Position numbers and translations under genes: made by a program
The notes under the pieces: generated by a model
The model's input: the letters and a program-made list of their open reading frames with translations, nothing else
What the model was told of the DNA's origin: nothing
Database searches by the model: none
NCBI GenBank assembly: GCA_026018925.1
Contig: JAKSZU010000002.1
Location: 93,568,975 to 93,632,974, forward strand
DNA from: Tupaia tana
Lineage: Eukaryota; Chordata; Mammalia; Scandentia; Tupaiidae
DNA length: 64,000 bases
Direction: 5' to 3'
Shown here: piece after piece, positions 47,054 to 56,881 of the stretch
Layout of the letters: each line of letters begins with the position of its first letter
Numbering within the stretch: position 1 is the first letter of the stretch

Positions 47054-47214
47054 GGCCTCTTATTACAAGGACACTAATCCCACCCGGTAGAGGGTTCTAC
47101 TCTATCAACCTAATCACCTTCCAAATATCCTACCTCCTGAAACCATAACATTTGGGTTAGGATTTCAATATGGATTGGGATGGGGGATACAAACATTCCA
47201 TCTATTGGATCATT

Positions 47215-47690
47215 CTTTCTCCATCTCACATTATAGCTAGAATGATTTCTTAAAGCATAAATCTCGTCATTTAACTTTCCCGTTTTAAACCTTTCAAGGC
47301 TTTCCATTGCCTTTGGGATACACTTCAAAAATGCTTAGTACAGGGACTGGCAAGTGGCATGGTGGTTAAGGGCGCTGGATTCCCACATGGTCAACTGTGG
47401 TTTGAGTCCTGGACCTGGCAGCTTGCTTTCTCACTCTCTCTCTCTCTGGGTCTCTCTCTGATAAAATTAGAAACAAAACAAAAACAAAAACAAAGAACAA
47501 ATAAAGCTAAGTAAAATAATTATTTGGAAAAAATATCCTTAGTACAGTTAACAAAGCTGTTCACAGCCTGAACTTGGACCCATCTGGAGACATGAGGGCA
47601 GGTTCTGCGTGTGAGCTTCCTTACTCATTCCCCCTTGCAAGTGTCTAAGACTTTGTGTGTGTTTTCTCACTATGGCTTCTTGAGGTGGTC
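47215..47690 (+). mobile_element. L2 LINE fragment split by SINE-A short
   Basis: TTTAAACCTTTCAAGGCTTT, CCATTGCCTTTGGGATACAC and, after the SINE, CTGTTCACAGCCTGAACTTG match the late-ORF2/3' region of L2 (the CCATTGCCCTTAGGATAA-type block). Confidence 0.65.
47343..47537 (+). mobile_element. SINE-A short type
   Basis: TSD CTTAGTACA at 47334-47342 and 47538-47546. GGGACTGGCAAGTGGCATGG head, GGACCTGGCAGCTTGCTTTC, CT-rich module and (AAAAC)n tail. The long-form body is absent. Confidence 0.92.
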
Positions 47691-47779
47691 AGCTGATATG
47701 AAGCTGATGAATATCTATGCCAGCTTCTGTGATACTCATAGAGTGATACTAAGTCACATCCATGTTTGCCACAATATGC

Positions 47780-47788
47780 ATGTACACA

Positions 47789-47823
<35 letters not shown>
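47780..47823. repeat. (CA)n microsatellite
   Basis: About 17 CA units after a short interrupted CA stretch. Confidence 0.95.
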
Positions 47824-47825
<2 letters not shown>

Positions 47826-47964
47826 TGATCCTTTTTTTCAGCTTCTCATTTAGGCAGTTGTCCAGAGACTTAGAGCAATTGAGTTAAGAGTTAAAGGATA
47901 TCTGAGTGAAAAAAGTAGGAGGTCCAGGTGAGAGATAAGGAAGTATGAATAAGAAAGTAGTGCA

Positions 47965-48223
47965 CGGGACCAGCAGTTAGCGTGATGGCTATGTTGCTGG
48001 ACTCCCACGTAGTTGACTGCGATTCGTGTCCCGGACCCGGTGACTTAAACTCATGCCGGGTGCGTGTGCGTGCGTGCCCAAGATCCTGAGAGGAGAATGG
48101 AGGAGAAGGGATTGTGGCGTGGCCATCCCCCCTGGGGAGTGATTTCTCGCTTTCTGTCTCTCTGTCTGTCTGCATGCGCACGCACCCTATAGCAAAAACC
48201 TCTCCAAAAAAAAAAAAAAAAAA
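47965..48223 (+). mobile_element. SINE-A long, young
   Basis: TSD AAGAAAGTAGTGCA at 47951-47964 and 48224-48237. Full-length with A-box-like TTAGCGTGATGG. The arms at 48058-48069 and 48176-48187 are complementary. Confidence 0.97.
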
Positions 48224-48753
48224 AAGAAAGTAGTGCAGAGGGAATACTTTATCAGTCTCACATACACACAAAAAATCTCCAGTCTGCAAGCATGATTAAA
48301 AGTGCAAGTGTTGCTTCTTGAAGACACAGCTTCATGGATTCTGCGAACTAGCCATTTTGGGGAAACAGAAATCAAGATTTCCCACTGATAATTCGGCCTC
48401 CAGCACACAAAACTCGTGTGGTAGGAAGACCCCTTTCAGGCCTCCTGTCTCTGTACCTGTCTTTGTCTCTCTCTATCTCTGTCTCTGTCTTCTCTCTTTT
48501 TTTAATTTTTGCTTTTTAGAATTGCACACCATGTGGTTTTCCAATTTTTGGTTTTTACTGATTTTTTTTTAAATATTAAGTTTTTTAGCTTTATTGAAAA
48601 GTTTTTATCTTTGTTTTTTTCTTCTCTTTTTCTGTTTCTTGTTTGATTTTTGCTGTTGTTGCTGTTGTTTCTCTCTTTCTGTTTCCTTTTCTGCACACTC
48701 CTCGACTCTCAGATTGAACTTCCAAGTTTGGGAAGAAACCGACCATCAACCAG

Positions 48754-49750
48754 ATGACTAGAAATCACTGCAGGACCACAAGAAATATGAGAAAGCAGGA
48801 AAATACCTTTCCTCCAAGGGAAAAGGATAACTCCTCTTCATCCACACGCAGTTCAATGGAAATCATGGAAATGTCTTATAAAGAATTCAGAACATTAATA
48901 ATGGCAAAGCTAACAGAGATGGAAGAGAAGAGAAACAATGAACTGCTGAAGAGGAAGGAGAAAGAAGTTGTTGAGTTCCAGGAGGTGAGAAAATTCATGC
49001 AAGATCTAAAAGAGGAATTTCACACTTTACAAAAGAATCAGATGGAACTATTAGAGATAAAGGCTATAATACAGGAAGTCAAAAATCTCCCCAGAAAGTA
49101 TTAAAAGCAGACTAGATCATACAGAAAATAGAATCTCAGATGTAGAAGAGAAAATTGCTAGCCTAGATAAATCCACCACGAAGACTGAGAAAATGGCCCC
49201 CAAATTTGAGACTAATATACGAGAAATACTAGATACCATCAAACGTCCAAACATTCAGATAATAGGCATCCCAGAAGGCGAAGAGACTCATAAGGGCATT
49301 GATAATCTATTCCATGAGATCCTGCAAGAAAACTTTCCAAACCTAGAGAGGCACTCAAAGATTCAGTCCCATGAAATACAGAGGACCCCAAATAGAATCA
49401 ACTCAAGAAAATCTTCTCCAAGACACATTATAGCCAGATTGACCAAAACCACAGACAAAGACAAGATACTAAGATTGGCAAGAGAAAAACATCAAGTTAC
49501 CTACAAAGAGTATCCCATCAGATTAACAGCAGATCTCTCATTGGAAACAATGCAAGCGAGGAAAGAATGGGAAAATACATTCAAAGTGTTAAGGGAAAAG
49601 CAATTTCAACTGAGAATACTGTACCCAGCAAGATTATCGTTCATTTGGGAAGAAAAGACACGAACATTCCCAGATAAACAAAACCTGAAAGAATTTACCA
49701 ACACCAGACCAGATCTCCAAGAAGTTCTTAAGGGAGTGCTATGTCAATAA
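48754..49750 (+). pseudogene. L1-type ORF1 (RNA-binding protein), frameshifted
   Basis: L1 ORF1p is an RNA-binding, trimer-forming chaperone that coats L1 RNA. The first frame (48754-49104, 116 codons) starts at ATG with a short basic N-terminus, followed by a charged heptad-rich coiled coil. The second frame (49193-49750, 185 codons, +1 relative) has the RRM-like start NIQIIGIPEGEE, then the C-terminal domain with HIIARLTKTTDKDKILRLAR and PARLSF segments, ending at TAA 49748-49750. A frame change near 49080-49095 separates them. The total span of 332 codons is close to the usual ORF1 length. Confidence 0.9.
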
Positions 49751-50154
49751 AATTAAATGCAGACACACAGAAATAAGAGTTCAAAAACTAAGAAAATGGG
49801 CAACTTAATTGTAGGGACAATGTCTGGAGATGAATATTATATCGCAGAATTCAATCTGGAAGATTGAACCACAACAGAAGAAAGATTAAGTACATGAGAC
49901 TGAACTGATGAAACAACAATCTGTGACTTGACTAAAATATTGCTGCTTTTCTTCTAAGCTTTGTTGTCCGGTTTTAAAGGCTTTTTGTCCTGTCTTGAGC
50001 TGTCGATAGGTTCATGTACCTACTATTTGAACAGAATACTAACCTGTTTCTAGGCTTTAAGTTTCAAGGAAATATCATTACCAGTTCAAAACTGCTTTTC
50101 TTGAAATTACCAGTTGAACTTGCTATTGAAAGTAGTTAGATTACTTATGATATT

Positions 50155-50445
50155 GTGTGATCAACAAAATGTTGGGGGGAAAGGAATTGAAGACAACTGT
50201 ATATAGCAGAGATAGTGTAATAAGAGAGTGAGAAAGGGCAGAGGGTCAAACATGAGGTAAAAAACATATATATACATATACATATATATGAAAGTAGAAA
50301 TGGAATATTATTGATGATAACATGCATGACTAAGCCACTATGCAGTTTATTCTAGATGGGAAACCACATTTAGTATGTTGTGATGAAGTTCAGGGAATGA
50401 ATGTTAAGTAATTAAAAAAAAGTTTCAGGAGAAAAAAAAAAACAG
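50155..50445 (+). repeat. HAL1 3' module, first copy
   Basis: GAAATGGAATATTATTGATG, GATAACATGCATGAC, AAGCCACTATGCAGTTTATT and GATGGGAAACCACATTTAGT, ending in an A-rich stretch (50411-50446). Homologous to 50640-50935. Confidence 0.8.
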
Positions 50446-50639
50446 TAAAACTGTTCGTATCGAAATTTTTTTAAAAAAATGCATATTTGATGACTGCAGT
50501 AAGCTATATAGCCCCAGTTGGGTACTACTTTATAGTATGTTCATTCTACTCACTGAGGTTTATGCCTAAAGTCAGACTTGGGTTCATGTATAGGTATATA
50601 TCACCTGTGCTAGCTATTGGAAATATTTAGACTAATTAA

Positions 50640-50935
50640 GTTCATTAGCAAATCAATTAAATGGGGGGGGGGAAGGCATAGAAAGCAACCATGGATACCA
50701 GAGACAATGTGGGAGGAGGGTGGGACATGGCAGAGGGCGAGGGATAGGGAATCAAGGATGGCAAAACAAAAAAACAAAGTATACAAGACATAAGAAATGG
50801 AAAATTATTTGCTGATAACATGTATGTTGATGTGCTTGATTGAGCCAATATACAGTGTATTTTGGATGGAAAATTCATTTGTATGCTGTAATGATGTATA
50901 GTGAATTAATGTAAAAAATAAATAAATTTAAAGAA
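50640..50935 (+). repeat. HAL1 3' module, second (terminal) copy
   Basis: GAAATGGAAAATTATTTGCT, GATAACATGTATGTTGATGT, GAGCCAATATACAGTGTATT and GATGGAAAATTCATTTGTAT align with the first copy, preceded by a G10 run (50664-50673). Ends in the element's A-rich tail. Confidence 0.8.
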
Positions 50936-50950
50936 AAAAGTGCAAGTGTT

Positions 50951-51249
50951 TTAATTCATGAATGTCTGTACATTAATAGAAAATAAGATGAATAATGATA
51001 GGTAAAAGGATAGTTCACAGGCGACAAAATAAAAATGTAATTCTTATAAACTTCAATACAAGCATTATGTTCACTGGCAGCTGGTTCCTTTTTTATTTCT
51101 GTCACTGTCTAACATGGAATAGGTCTTTATAGTTTTATTTCTTCAATTATAAAATGAGAAAGTTAAAAGAAACCAGCTTCAAGTTCCTATTTAACCCTGA
51201 ATTTGACAATGTCCTTTTTTTCCCCCTAGAAATATATAAGAAATAAAAT
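50951..51249. other. Unique AT-rich sequence
   Basis: Nothing recognised between the HAL1-like element and the 119 bp tandem repeat. Confidence 0.45.
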
Positions 51250-51602
51250 AATAAACCCCAAAGACTAGTACTATAAATAATAATCAGATTAGTTGTATGG
51301 TTAAATAATACTCCTGCAATTCAAGTATATTACAAACAGGTGGCAGTAATGTGCTGTACCATTCAATTAATGAATCCCAAAGATTAAGGTTATAAATAAT
51401 AATTATATTATCTGTATGGTTGAATAATATTCCTGCAATTCAGTTATATCACAAACAGGTGGCAGTAATGTATTGTGCCATTCAATTAATGAATCCCAGA
51501 GATTAATATTATAAATAATAATTATATTACCTGTATGGTTGAATAATATTCCTGCAATTCAGGTATATCACAAATAGGTGTCAGTAATGTGCTGTACCAT
51601 TT
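51250..51602 (+). repeat. 119 bp x 3 tandem repeat
   Basis: Units start at 51250, 51369 and 51488 at exactly 119 bp spacing. Shared blocks include CTGCAATTCA, CAGGTGGCAGTAATGTGCTG and CATTCAATTAATGAATCCCA. Units 2 and 3 are more alike than either is to unit 1. Each unit contains the 14-bp palindrome TTCAATTAATGAAT or a variant. Confidence 0.97.
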
Positions 51603-51827
51603 AAGTTTAAAAACAAACTGAGCTGTAGTTGATTCATATATTTTCGTACATTTTATTACTAAAGATATAATTCCGCATTAAAGGAATTCAGCATTAAACA
51701 ATACAGAACAACCTGGGACTACTCTCACTTGTTTGCCTTTTAGTTTACCCATTAAATATGAGCTCTTTGTGCAAAGTTCTCCAGATGGAGAACTTAATGT
51801 AAAATTACCTATTAGTATTATTACTAT

Positions 51828-51934
51828 TATTATTTTCAGTTTGCCATAGGGCATGTGTTCTTACTCAAGAGAGAGAAAAAGAGAGGAGGGAGGGAGGAAG
51901 GGAGAGAGGGAGGGAGGGAGGGAGGGAGGGAGGA

Positions 51935-51991
<57 letters not shown>

Positions 51992-52115
51992 ACTCCTCAG
52001 GGGAAAATGGCCATGCTGCAATCCCTTCTCCTCCAGTCTCCTCTCAGGATTTGGGGCATGCAGTCCCACAGTTGGCCATGTGGGATGCCAACCTTCATGC
52101 CACCTGCTGGTCCAT
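51828..52115 (-). mobile_element. SINE-A long, old, with (GGGA)n(GA)n expansion
   Basis: TTTGCCATAGGGCATGTGTT, then a 110 bp purine tract (51871-51989), CACTCCTCAGGGGAAAATGG core, CAATCCCTTCTCCTCCAGTC and a shortened head ending ATGCCACCTGCTGGTCC. Confidence 0.88.
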
Positions 52116-53127
52116 GACACCTTTCTTTAGCTCCCATGATGGCCAAAGATCATTTTTCACTTTGAAAAAATTAATTCTTAGTGCTATAATTTTGCATTTC
52201 CCTTGAACAAGGAAAAAGTTTTAAGATTCTTTGTACCCTATTCTCTGATTTAATCTTCTCTTTATTCTTTTCCTTGCTTTGCTATTACTGTTTCTATTTT
52301 ATTTATTTTTAAAACCTCACTCAGCATCACATTTCTGTCTGCCCAAAGCTATTTTCTCTAGGAACACTATCAGTTTTTGTCTATTTCGCACAACCATTAA
52401 ATCTTATTACCAGTAACTTTTTTCCTTACACCTACATTTTTCTCTCAAGTGATTTAAGATCTGACTCTTCCTCTATAGCTTTACCTTTTGTTTGAAAAAT
52501 TCTGCATTTAAATGTTGTTTCAACGTTAAATATCCAAAGGTTTATAATAGTATTATACGAGAATGATCATAAAGTAAAATCTGTGCTAGGATTTTTCTGT
52601 TTTACATATTCAATTTCATAAGCTATTTAATTAAACACAAACATTTTTAATTGAAGAGAAGGGGGACTATTTGTGAAATTAGATGATTTTTCCTCATTTT
52701 ATAAAAATAAATTTGTTAAACACTGCAGTGAAACACAGGTGGCATACTCAAATTAGCAGATATCTTTAATTTTAAGAAAGAAGATAGATGTATTTATAAG
52801 AATTCCTTCAATTCACTTGATTCTCTTCCAAGCCACTAAATGAAATGATCCTGAATATTATCACATATCAATTTATAGAGCTTTGCTTCTACAGCATAAA
52901 AATGTTTCCTCCATTCCCTTGATCTCCTGTTTTTAAATAATTCACTATGGCTTGTTGCATCCATCTCTATTCTAAAGTCTCTTAAAGTTTCAAAAAAGAT
53001 TTTCCTAATTTTAGAAAGTCCATATGTTTAGCTTCTGTTGATAAATTCTCTCTGAAGATATAGTTAAATGGATATAGAAAATATGCCTGTGTATAAAGTA
53101 TATTCTTTCATACATTTTTTTCTAAAT
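52116..53127. other. Unique AT-rich sequence
   Basis: No gene or repeat recognised. Confidence 0.45.
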
Positions 53128-53397
53128 TTTGATTTTTTTGGGTTTTGCTTTAAGACACACACACTCACTGGTGAGAAGAGAGACAGAGAGACACTGAGAG
53201 ACATTGAGAGGGAAAGTGAGAAATCACCCCCTAAGAGAGATGACCACACCATAATCCCGTCTCCATTCTCCTTTTGAGATTTTTAGGCACACGCACACAC
53301 ACACACACACACACCCAGTGTGATTTTCAAGGCACCAGTACTGGGACTCAAACTATGCTTGGCCATGTGAGAGTTCAGCTCCTTAACCATTACGCCT
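53128..53397 (-). mobile_element. SINE-A long, old
   Basis: TTTTGGGTTTTGCTTTAAGA, CT-rich module, CACCATAATCCCGTCTCC, a (CA)n arm at 53287-53315 and a head ending CTTAACCATTACGCC. Confidence 0.85.
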
Positions 53398-53619
53398 TAT
53401 TTTTAAATGTCCAAGGGAAAATAAAGATCAAAAATGAAAATTCTTGATGGTAGAAATGTCAAATTATGTACATAGTGAAGACACTTGTGGAACAAAACAC
53501 CTTTGCTTGTTAGGGTTTTCCTGTTTACATTACTGACTCAGACTGGGCTGTGTGGTATTTCTATTTTCCAGTACAAGAAAATACACATATCTATCCTGCA
53601 TGATGATGAACCACTGTAA

Positions 53620-53870
53620 ATCTATCTCAGTGAGGCCATGAAGCAATAGATGAGAAGAGTGCAAGCTTGTGAGGGCAGGGTTGGAAGAGTGTTGATATGG
53701 TATCCAGGAGATGTGGACTCAAGTCTTGGCTTAGCCACTAGTGGCTCTGGAAATGGGCACTCCTCTGTTAGGAATCTTCATCTGTGCAGACGGAAGTGGA
53801 TGACTTCTTGCTCTAGCATTAAGAAACAAATTGCACTCAGTAGGTTTAGAACTAACTCAAAGGCCATGAA
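53620..53870 (+). mobile_element. MIR SINE
   Basis: GGATATGTGGACTC-like head (GATGTGGACTCAAGTCTTGG), CTTAGCCACTAGTGGCTCTG and AATCTTCATCTGTGCAGACG follow MIR order. Confidence 0.6.
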
Positions 53871-54089
53871 CTTTCAAGATATATACCCTCCGACAAGATT
53901 AAGTAGAAAGAAATTTAGGACGTCCATCTAAAAATAACAGTGTGGCACTGTTCTTGCAGATTAACATTTCAAGGGTCATGGTAATTACTTGTCATGGTTC
54001 ATTATATGTACTAATCACTTAGGAAAAGAAAAAGCCTACCTCTTCATTGATGTCATAGTGTGAAAAGTGGTTAGAAATAATTAACAGAG

Positions 54090-54340
54090 GGGAACCAGCA
54101 GTTAGCGTAATGGCTATGTCGCTGGACTCCCACTTAGTCGACCGCGGTTCGCGTCCCGGACCCGGTGGCTTAAAACTCACGCTGGGTGCGTGTGCGTGCG
54201 TGCCCAAGATCCGAAGAGGAGAATGGAGGAGAAGGGATTGCGGCTTGACCATCCCCCCGGGGGGTGATTTCTTGCTTTCTGTCTCTATGTCTCTCTCTGT
54301 CTGTCTGGCGAGCACACACGCCCTATAGTGAAAACCTCTC

Positions 54341-54370
<30 letters not shown>
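54090..54370 (+). mobile_element. SINE-A long, young
   Basis: TSD AATTAACAGAG at 54079-54089 and 54371-54381. TTAGCGTAATGG A-box-like, GGTTCGCGTCCC B-box-like, CCCCCCGGGGGG core, about 30 A tail. Near-consensus. Confidence 0.97.
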
Positions 54371-54374
<4 letters not shown>

Positions 54375-54404
54375 AACAGAGAAAGGAATCACTAAGTCTT
54401 TATT

Positions 54405-54644
54405 CTCTTTCTTTTTAGTTTGCTATAGAGTGCTTGTGCTTGCCCGAAACAGAGAGAAAGAGAGAATGTGAGAACTTAACCCCATCCCCGCACTGCAATC
54501 TGTTCTCCTTTATTCTCCTCTTGGGATATTGGGCACATACATGTGTCCGGTGTGTTTTTCAAGCTGCTTGGACGGGGCTTTTTGAACCATGAAGTTGGCT
54601 ATATGGGATCTAGCTGCCTTAGCCTCCATGCCACCTGCTGATCC
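54405..54644 (-). mobile_element. SINE-A long, old
   Basis: TSD AGTCTTTATT at 54395-54404 and 54645-54654. AGTTTGCTATAGAGTGCTTG, CACTGCAATCTGTTCTCC and a head ending CCACCTGCTGATCC. Confidence 0.9.
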
Positions 54645-54654
54645 AGTCTTTATT

Positions 54655-55459
54655 GTTTTCACGATGTGAGTTTGAAATACTACATCTTTTAAGTGACCGT
54701 CTTCTCTTATAAAAAAAAGTACTTAAAACTCACTTTCACCAAAAATCTTTATCGGTTTACTTAGAATCCTCAACTGAACAAATTTGTAGATTAAATTTGA
54801 TCAGAATTTCTTCTCCAAATGAGTAAAATCACTTACCCTGACTTGTCATAAACTGATTTGAAATTTTATTTTTACCCAAAACATAATAGTTAAGATGGTG
54901 TGAAACATTATAAGGATAGACTTAACCAAAGAAATAAAGGAACCAGCCTAGAATGAAATATACAAAAGGCTCATTTTATTATATTTGGAGTGAAGGAAAA
55001 ATGTCACCATGAGTGGAGAAGGAAGGATGAATTGTTATAGGGTAAGTAGCTAGCTATTTATGAAGAAAAAAATAATCTGAAGATTTTGTTTCATAGCATT
55101 CACCAACAAGAAATTCCATAAATATTTAGACTAGCTATAAATAATAAAAGTCTCTAAATTTTGACATAAAATATAAATGATTAGCTATAGAATATCATTT
55201 TAAAAGCATGTACTAAATAACACAGTGAAGGCAATATAAAGGTAAAATTTTTATGTAATTAAAAGGAACACACTAAAATCCAAAAGGTATATCACAATCT
55301 GGTTGGAACAAAAACAGTATAATGAATAATATGACGATTGCACTAGATTATAAAACTACTTCAAATCTCTTTAAAAAAACATTATCCTGATTAGTAACTA
55401 GGCAGAAACATAACTAGAAAACTTACAAAAAGGCTAAAATTGTGGGTAAATGTTTAACC
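54655..55459. other. Unique AT-rich sequence
   Basis: Nothing recognised. Confidence 0.4.
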
Positions 55460-55873
55460 TGACTACTAATTAAAAAAAAAATTAAGAAAAATAAATACAA
55501 TATTTTATTATCAAAATAGTAAAACTTGTGGTTAAATAAATAATTTTACACACTGCAGAATACATGTAAAGAGTGTAAACCTATTTTCAAAGTAATCTGG
55601 AAATATGCATCTTGTTTCTCAAAAATAGTCAGATTTATTGACCCTGTAATCATACTATTATGAACCTATCCTTAGAAAATGATCTGAGATAAGGAAAATC
55701 TTTACACACAGTTATAGTCATGGGAAAAAAAATCTTAACTGTATCAAAGAAAAAAATGGTTGCTGGGAAATTTTGGTACATATATGCTGAAATAGTATAT
55801 GGTGATTAAAAATGCCTTTTGAGAAGAGTATAAACTATCAGGACAAAATGCTTTGGTTACAGTGTAAATAAGG

Positions 55874-56039
55874 AGGGGGCTGGCAGGTGGCATGGTGGTT
55901 AAGGATGCTGGGCTCTCACATGGCCGACTATGGTTCAAGTCCCAGACCTGGTGACTTGCTTTCTCTCTTTCTCTTACTCTGTTCCTCCGTGGTCAAATAA
56001 ATAAATAAATACAGTTAAATGAAATAATTCTTTAAAAAA
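55874..56039 (+). mobile_element. SINE-A short type
   Basis: TSD AGTGTAAATAAGG at 55861-55873, repeated as AGTGTAAATGAGG at 56040-56052. GGGCTGGCAGGTGGCATGGT head, GACCTGGTGACTTGCTTTCT, CT-rich module and (AAAT)n tail. Confidence 0.92.
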
Positions 56040-56052
56040 AGTGTAAATGAGG

Positions 56053-56278
56053 CATCAGGTAGTGGCATTACACTAATGAGAAAGCGGTAATGAGAAAGGT
56101 CCTGGGTTCTTGCTCCTGGGACCTTCCTGGGCACTCCAGGTGCACATGCCTGTGATTCAAGCTGGGTGTCACTGGGGGTGGACTATGGTGTGGTGACCCT
56201 GTTGGGGTCTTTTTTCTCTATTTTACCTCTCTCTCTCATGGAATAAATAAATGAATAACAGTAAGAATAATACTTCAA
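56053..56278 (+). mobile_element. SINE-B
   Basis: CATCAGGTAGTGGCATTACA head, GGTGCACATGCCTGTGATTC, GGGGTGGACTATGGTGTGGT, CTCTCTCTCATGGAATAAAT tail. TGTAAATGAG flanks it on both sides (56042 and 56281). Confidence 0.8.
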
Positions 56279-56340
56279 AATGTAAATGAGAAATCAGGGT
56301 ATAAAATTATTTGCTCAATAATGTCTCAGTACATAAGAAT

Positions 56341-56879
56341 ACAGACCTTTCCCTCATGTGTCATTATCCAGTATCCATTATCCATTAAGATTTTATTGTT
56401 TACCAAGTATTTTAACATGTCTTCTTTTAGTTAACCAAGAAAAAGGAAACCAAGACTTTCAGCTGTGATTGGACACTCCCCTTTTCTTAAAATAAAATTA
56501 TTTTTCAATAATTCTCACACAGAAGCAGTGTGATTCTAATTCTTTTCCCCAGTATCTTGGGTCCCAAAGTGGGTCAATCTATACTTTTGCCCTCTTTTTT
56601 TCTGCTCTTATAATACTCTGCCTGTTCCATTATTGCCCAAAACAATTCTGCTCTTTGTGTTGGGTCTTTTATTGTTGCTTTTTATTTGCTTGGAATGGCC
56701 CTCTAAAATAATTGTAATACCAGAATGTGGTAGTTAAGAACTTATGGAAAAGATTAGGACTCTGAGGATTCCCCAGCAAGAGAATATCAAAGGTGAGTTC
56801 TTTTGCAGTAGTTTCCACAATACTTGGGTTTTCTATGAATTCTATGAATTTTTGAAGGGTGGTATTCTGATTTACTTCT
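56341..56879. other. Unique sequence
   Basis: Nothing recognised. Confidence 0.4.
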
Positions 56880-56881
56880 TC

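Larger units (their letters stand above)
46331..47213 (-). mobile_element. MLT1-like LTR broken by nested SINEs
   Basis: Left piece 46331-46545 (CTTAGTCCAGGCAGCTATAA, CCACAGACTGGGAAACTTGC, TATGGAGGTTGAAAGTCCAA). Right piece 47064-47213 (ACAAGGACACTAATCCCACC, CCTAATCACCTTCCAAATAT). The pieces are separated by a 0.5 kb SINE block flanked by GGCCTCTTAT at 46536-46545 and 47054-47063. Confidence 0.85.
48313..50935 (+). mobile_element. HAL1-like retrotransposon: L1 ORF1 only, full length
   Basis: A 2,623 bp insertion is bounded by a perfect 15 bp TSD (AAAAGTGCAAGTGTT at 48298-48312 and 50936-50950). The target reads TT/AAAA, the L1-endonuclease preference. Inside are a 5' UTR of about 440 bp with a pyrimidine-rich stretch (48430-48700), an L1-type ORF1 (48754-49750, one frameshift) and 1.2 kb of 3' UTR with A-rich end. 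No endonuclease or reverse transcriptase is encoded and there is no space for ORF2. Known HAL1 elements have this design and depend on L1 machinery in trans. The clean TSD and single frameshift suggest fairly recent insertion. Alternative: one L1 copy with an internal ORF2 deletion. Confidence 0.85.
55460..56340 (+). mobile_element. L1M-type 3' region with two SINE insertions
   Basis: GACCCTGTAATCATACTATT, AACCTATCCTTAGAAAATGA, TTGCTGGGAAATTTTGGTAC and GTATATGGTGATTAAAAATG follow the order of the 3' part of old L1M/L1ME elements (the 'replicate CTTAGAAAAT...TTAAAAATG' pattern). SINEs at 55874 and 56053 interrupt it. Confidence 0.6.

Noticed and set aside
48502-48696. Lys/Asn-rich open frame on the minus strand
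   Set aside because: It is the antisense of the pyrimidine-rich 5' UTR of the HAL1-like element.
51250-51602. Regular repeats suggesting a CRISPR-like array
   Set aside because: Units are contiguous 119 bp tandem copies without unique spacers, in a mammalian genome.
54090-54165. Functional tRNA gene
   Set aside because: The A and B boxes are tRNA-derived, but the segment cannot form a standard cloverleaf with an acceptor stem and is the head of a SINE with an A tail and TSD.
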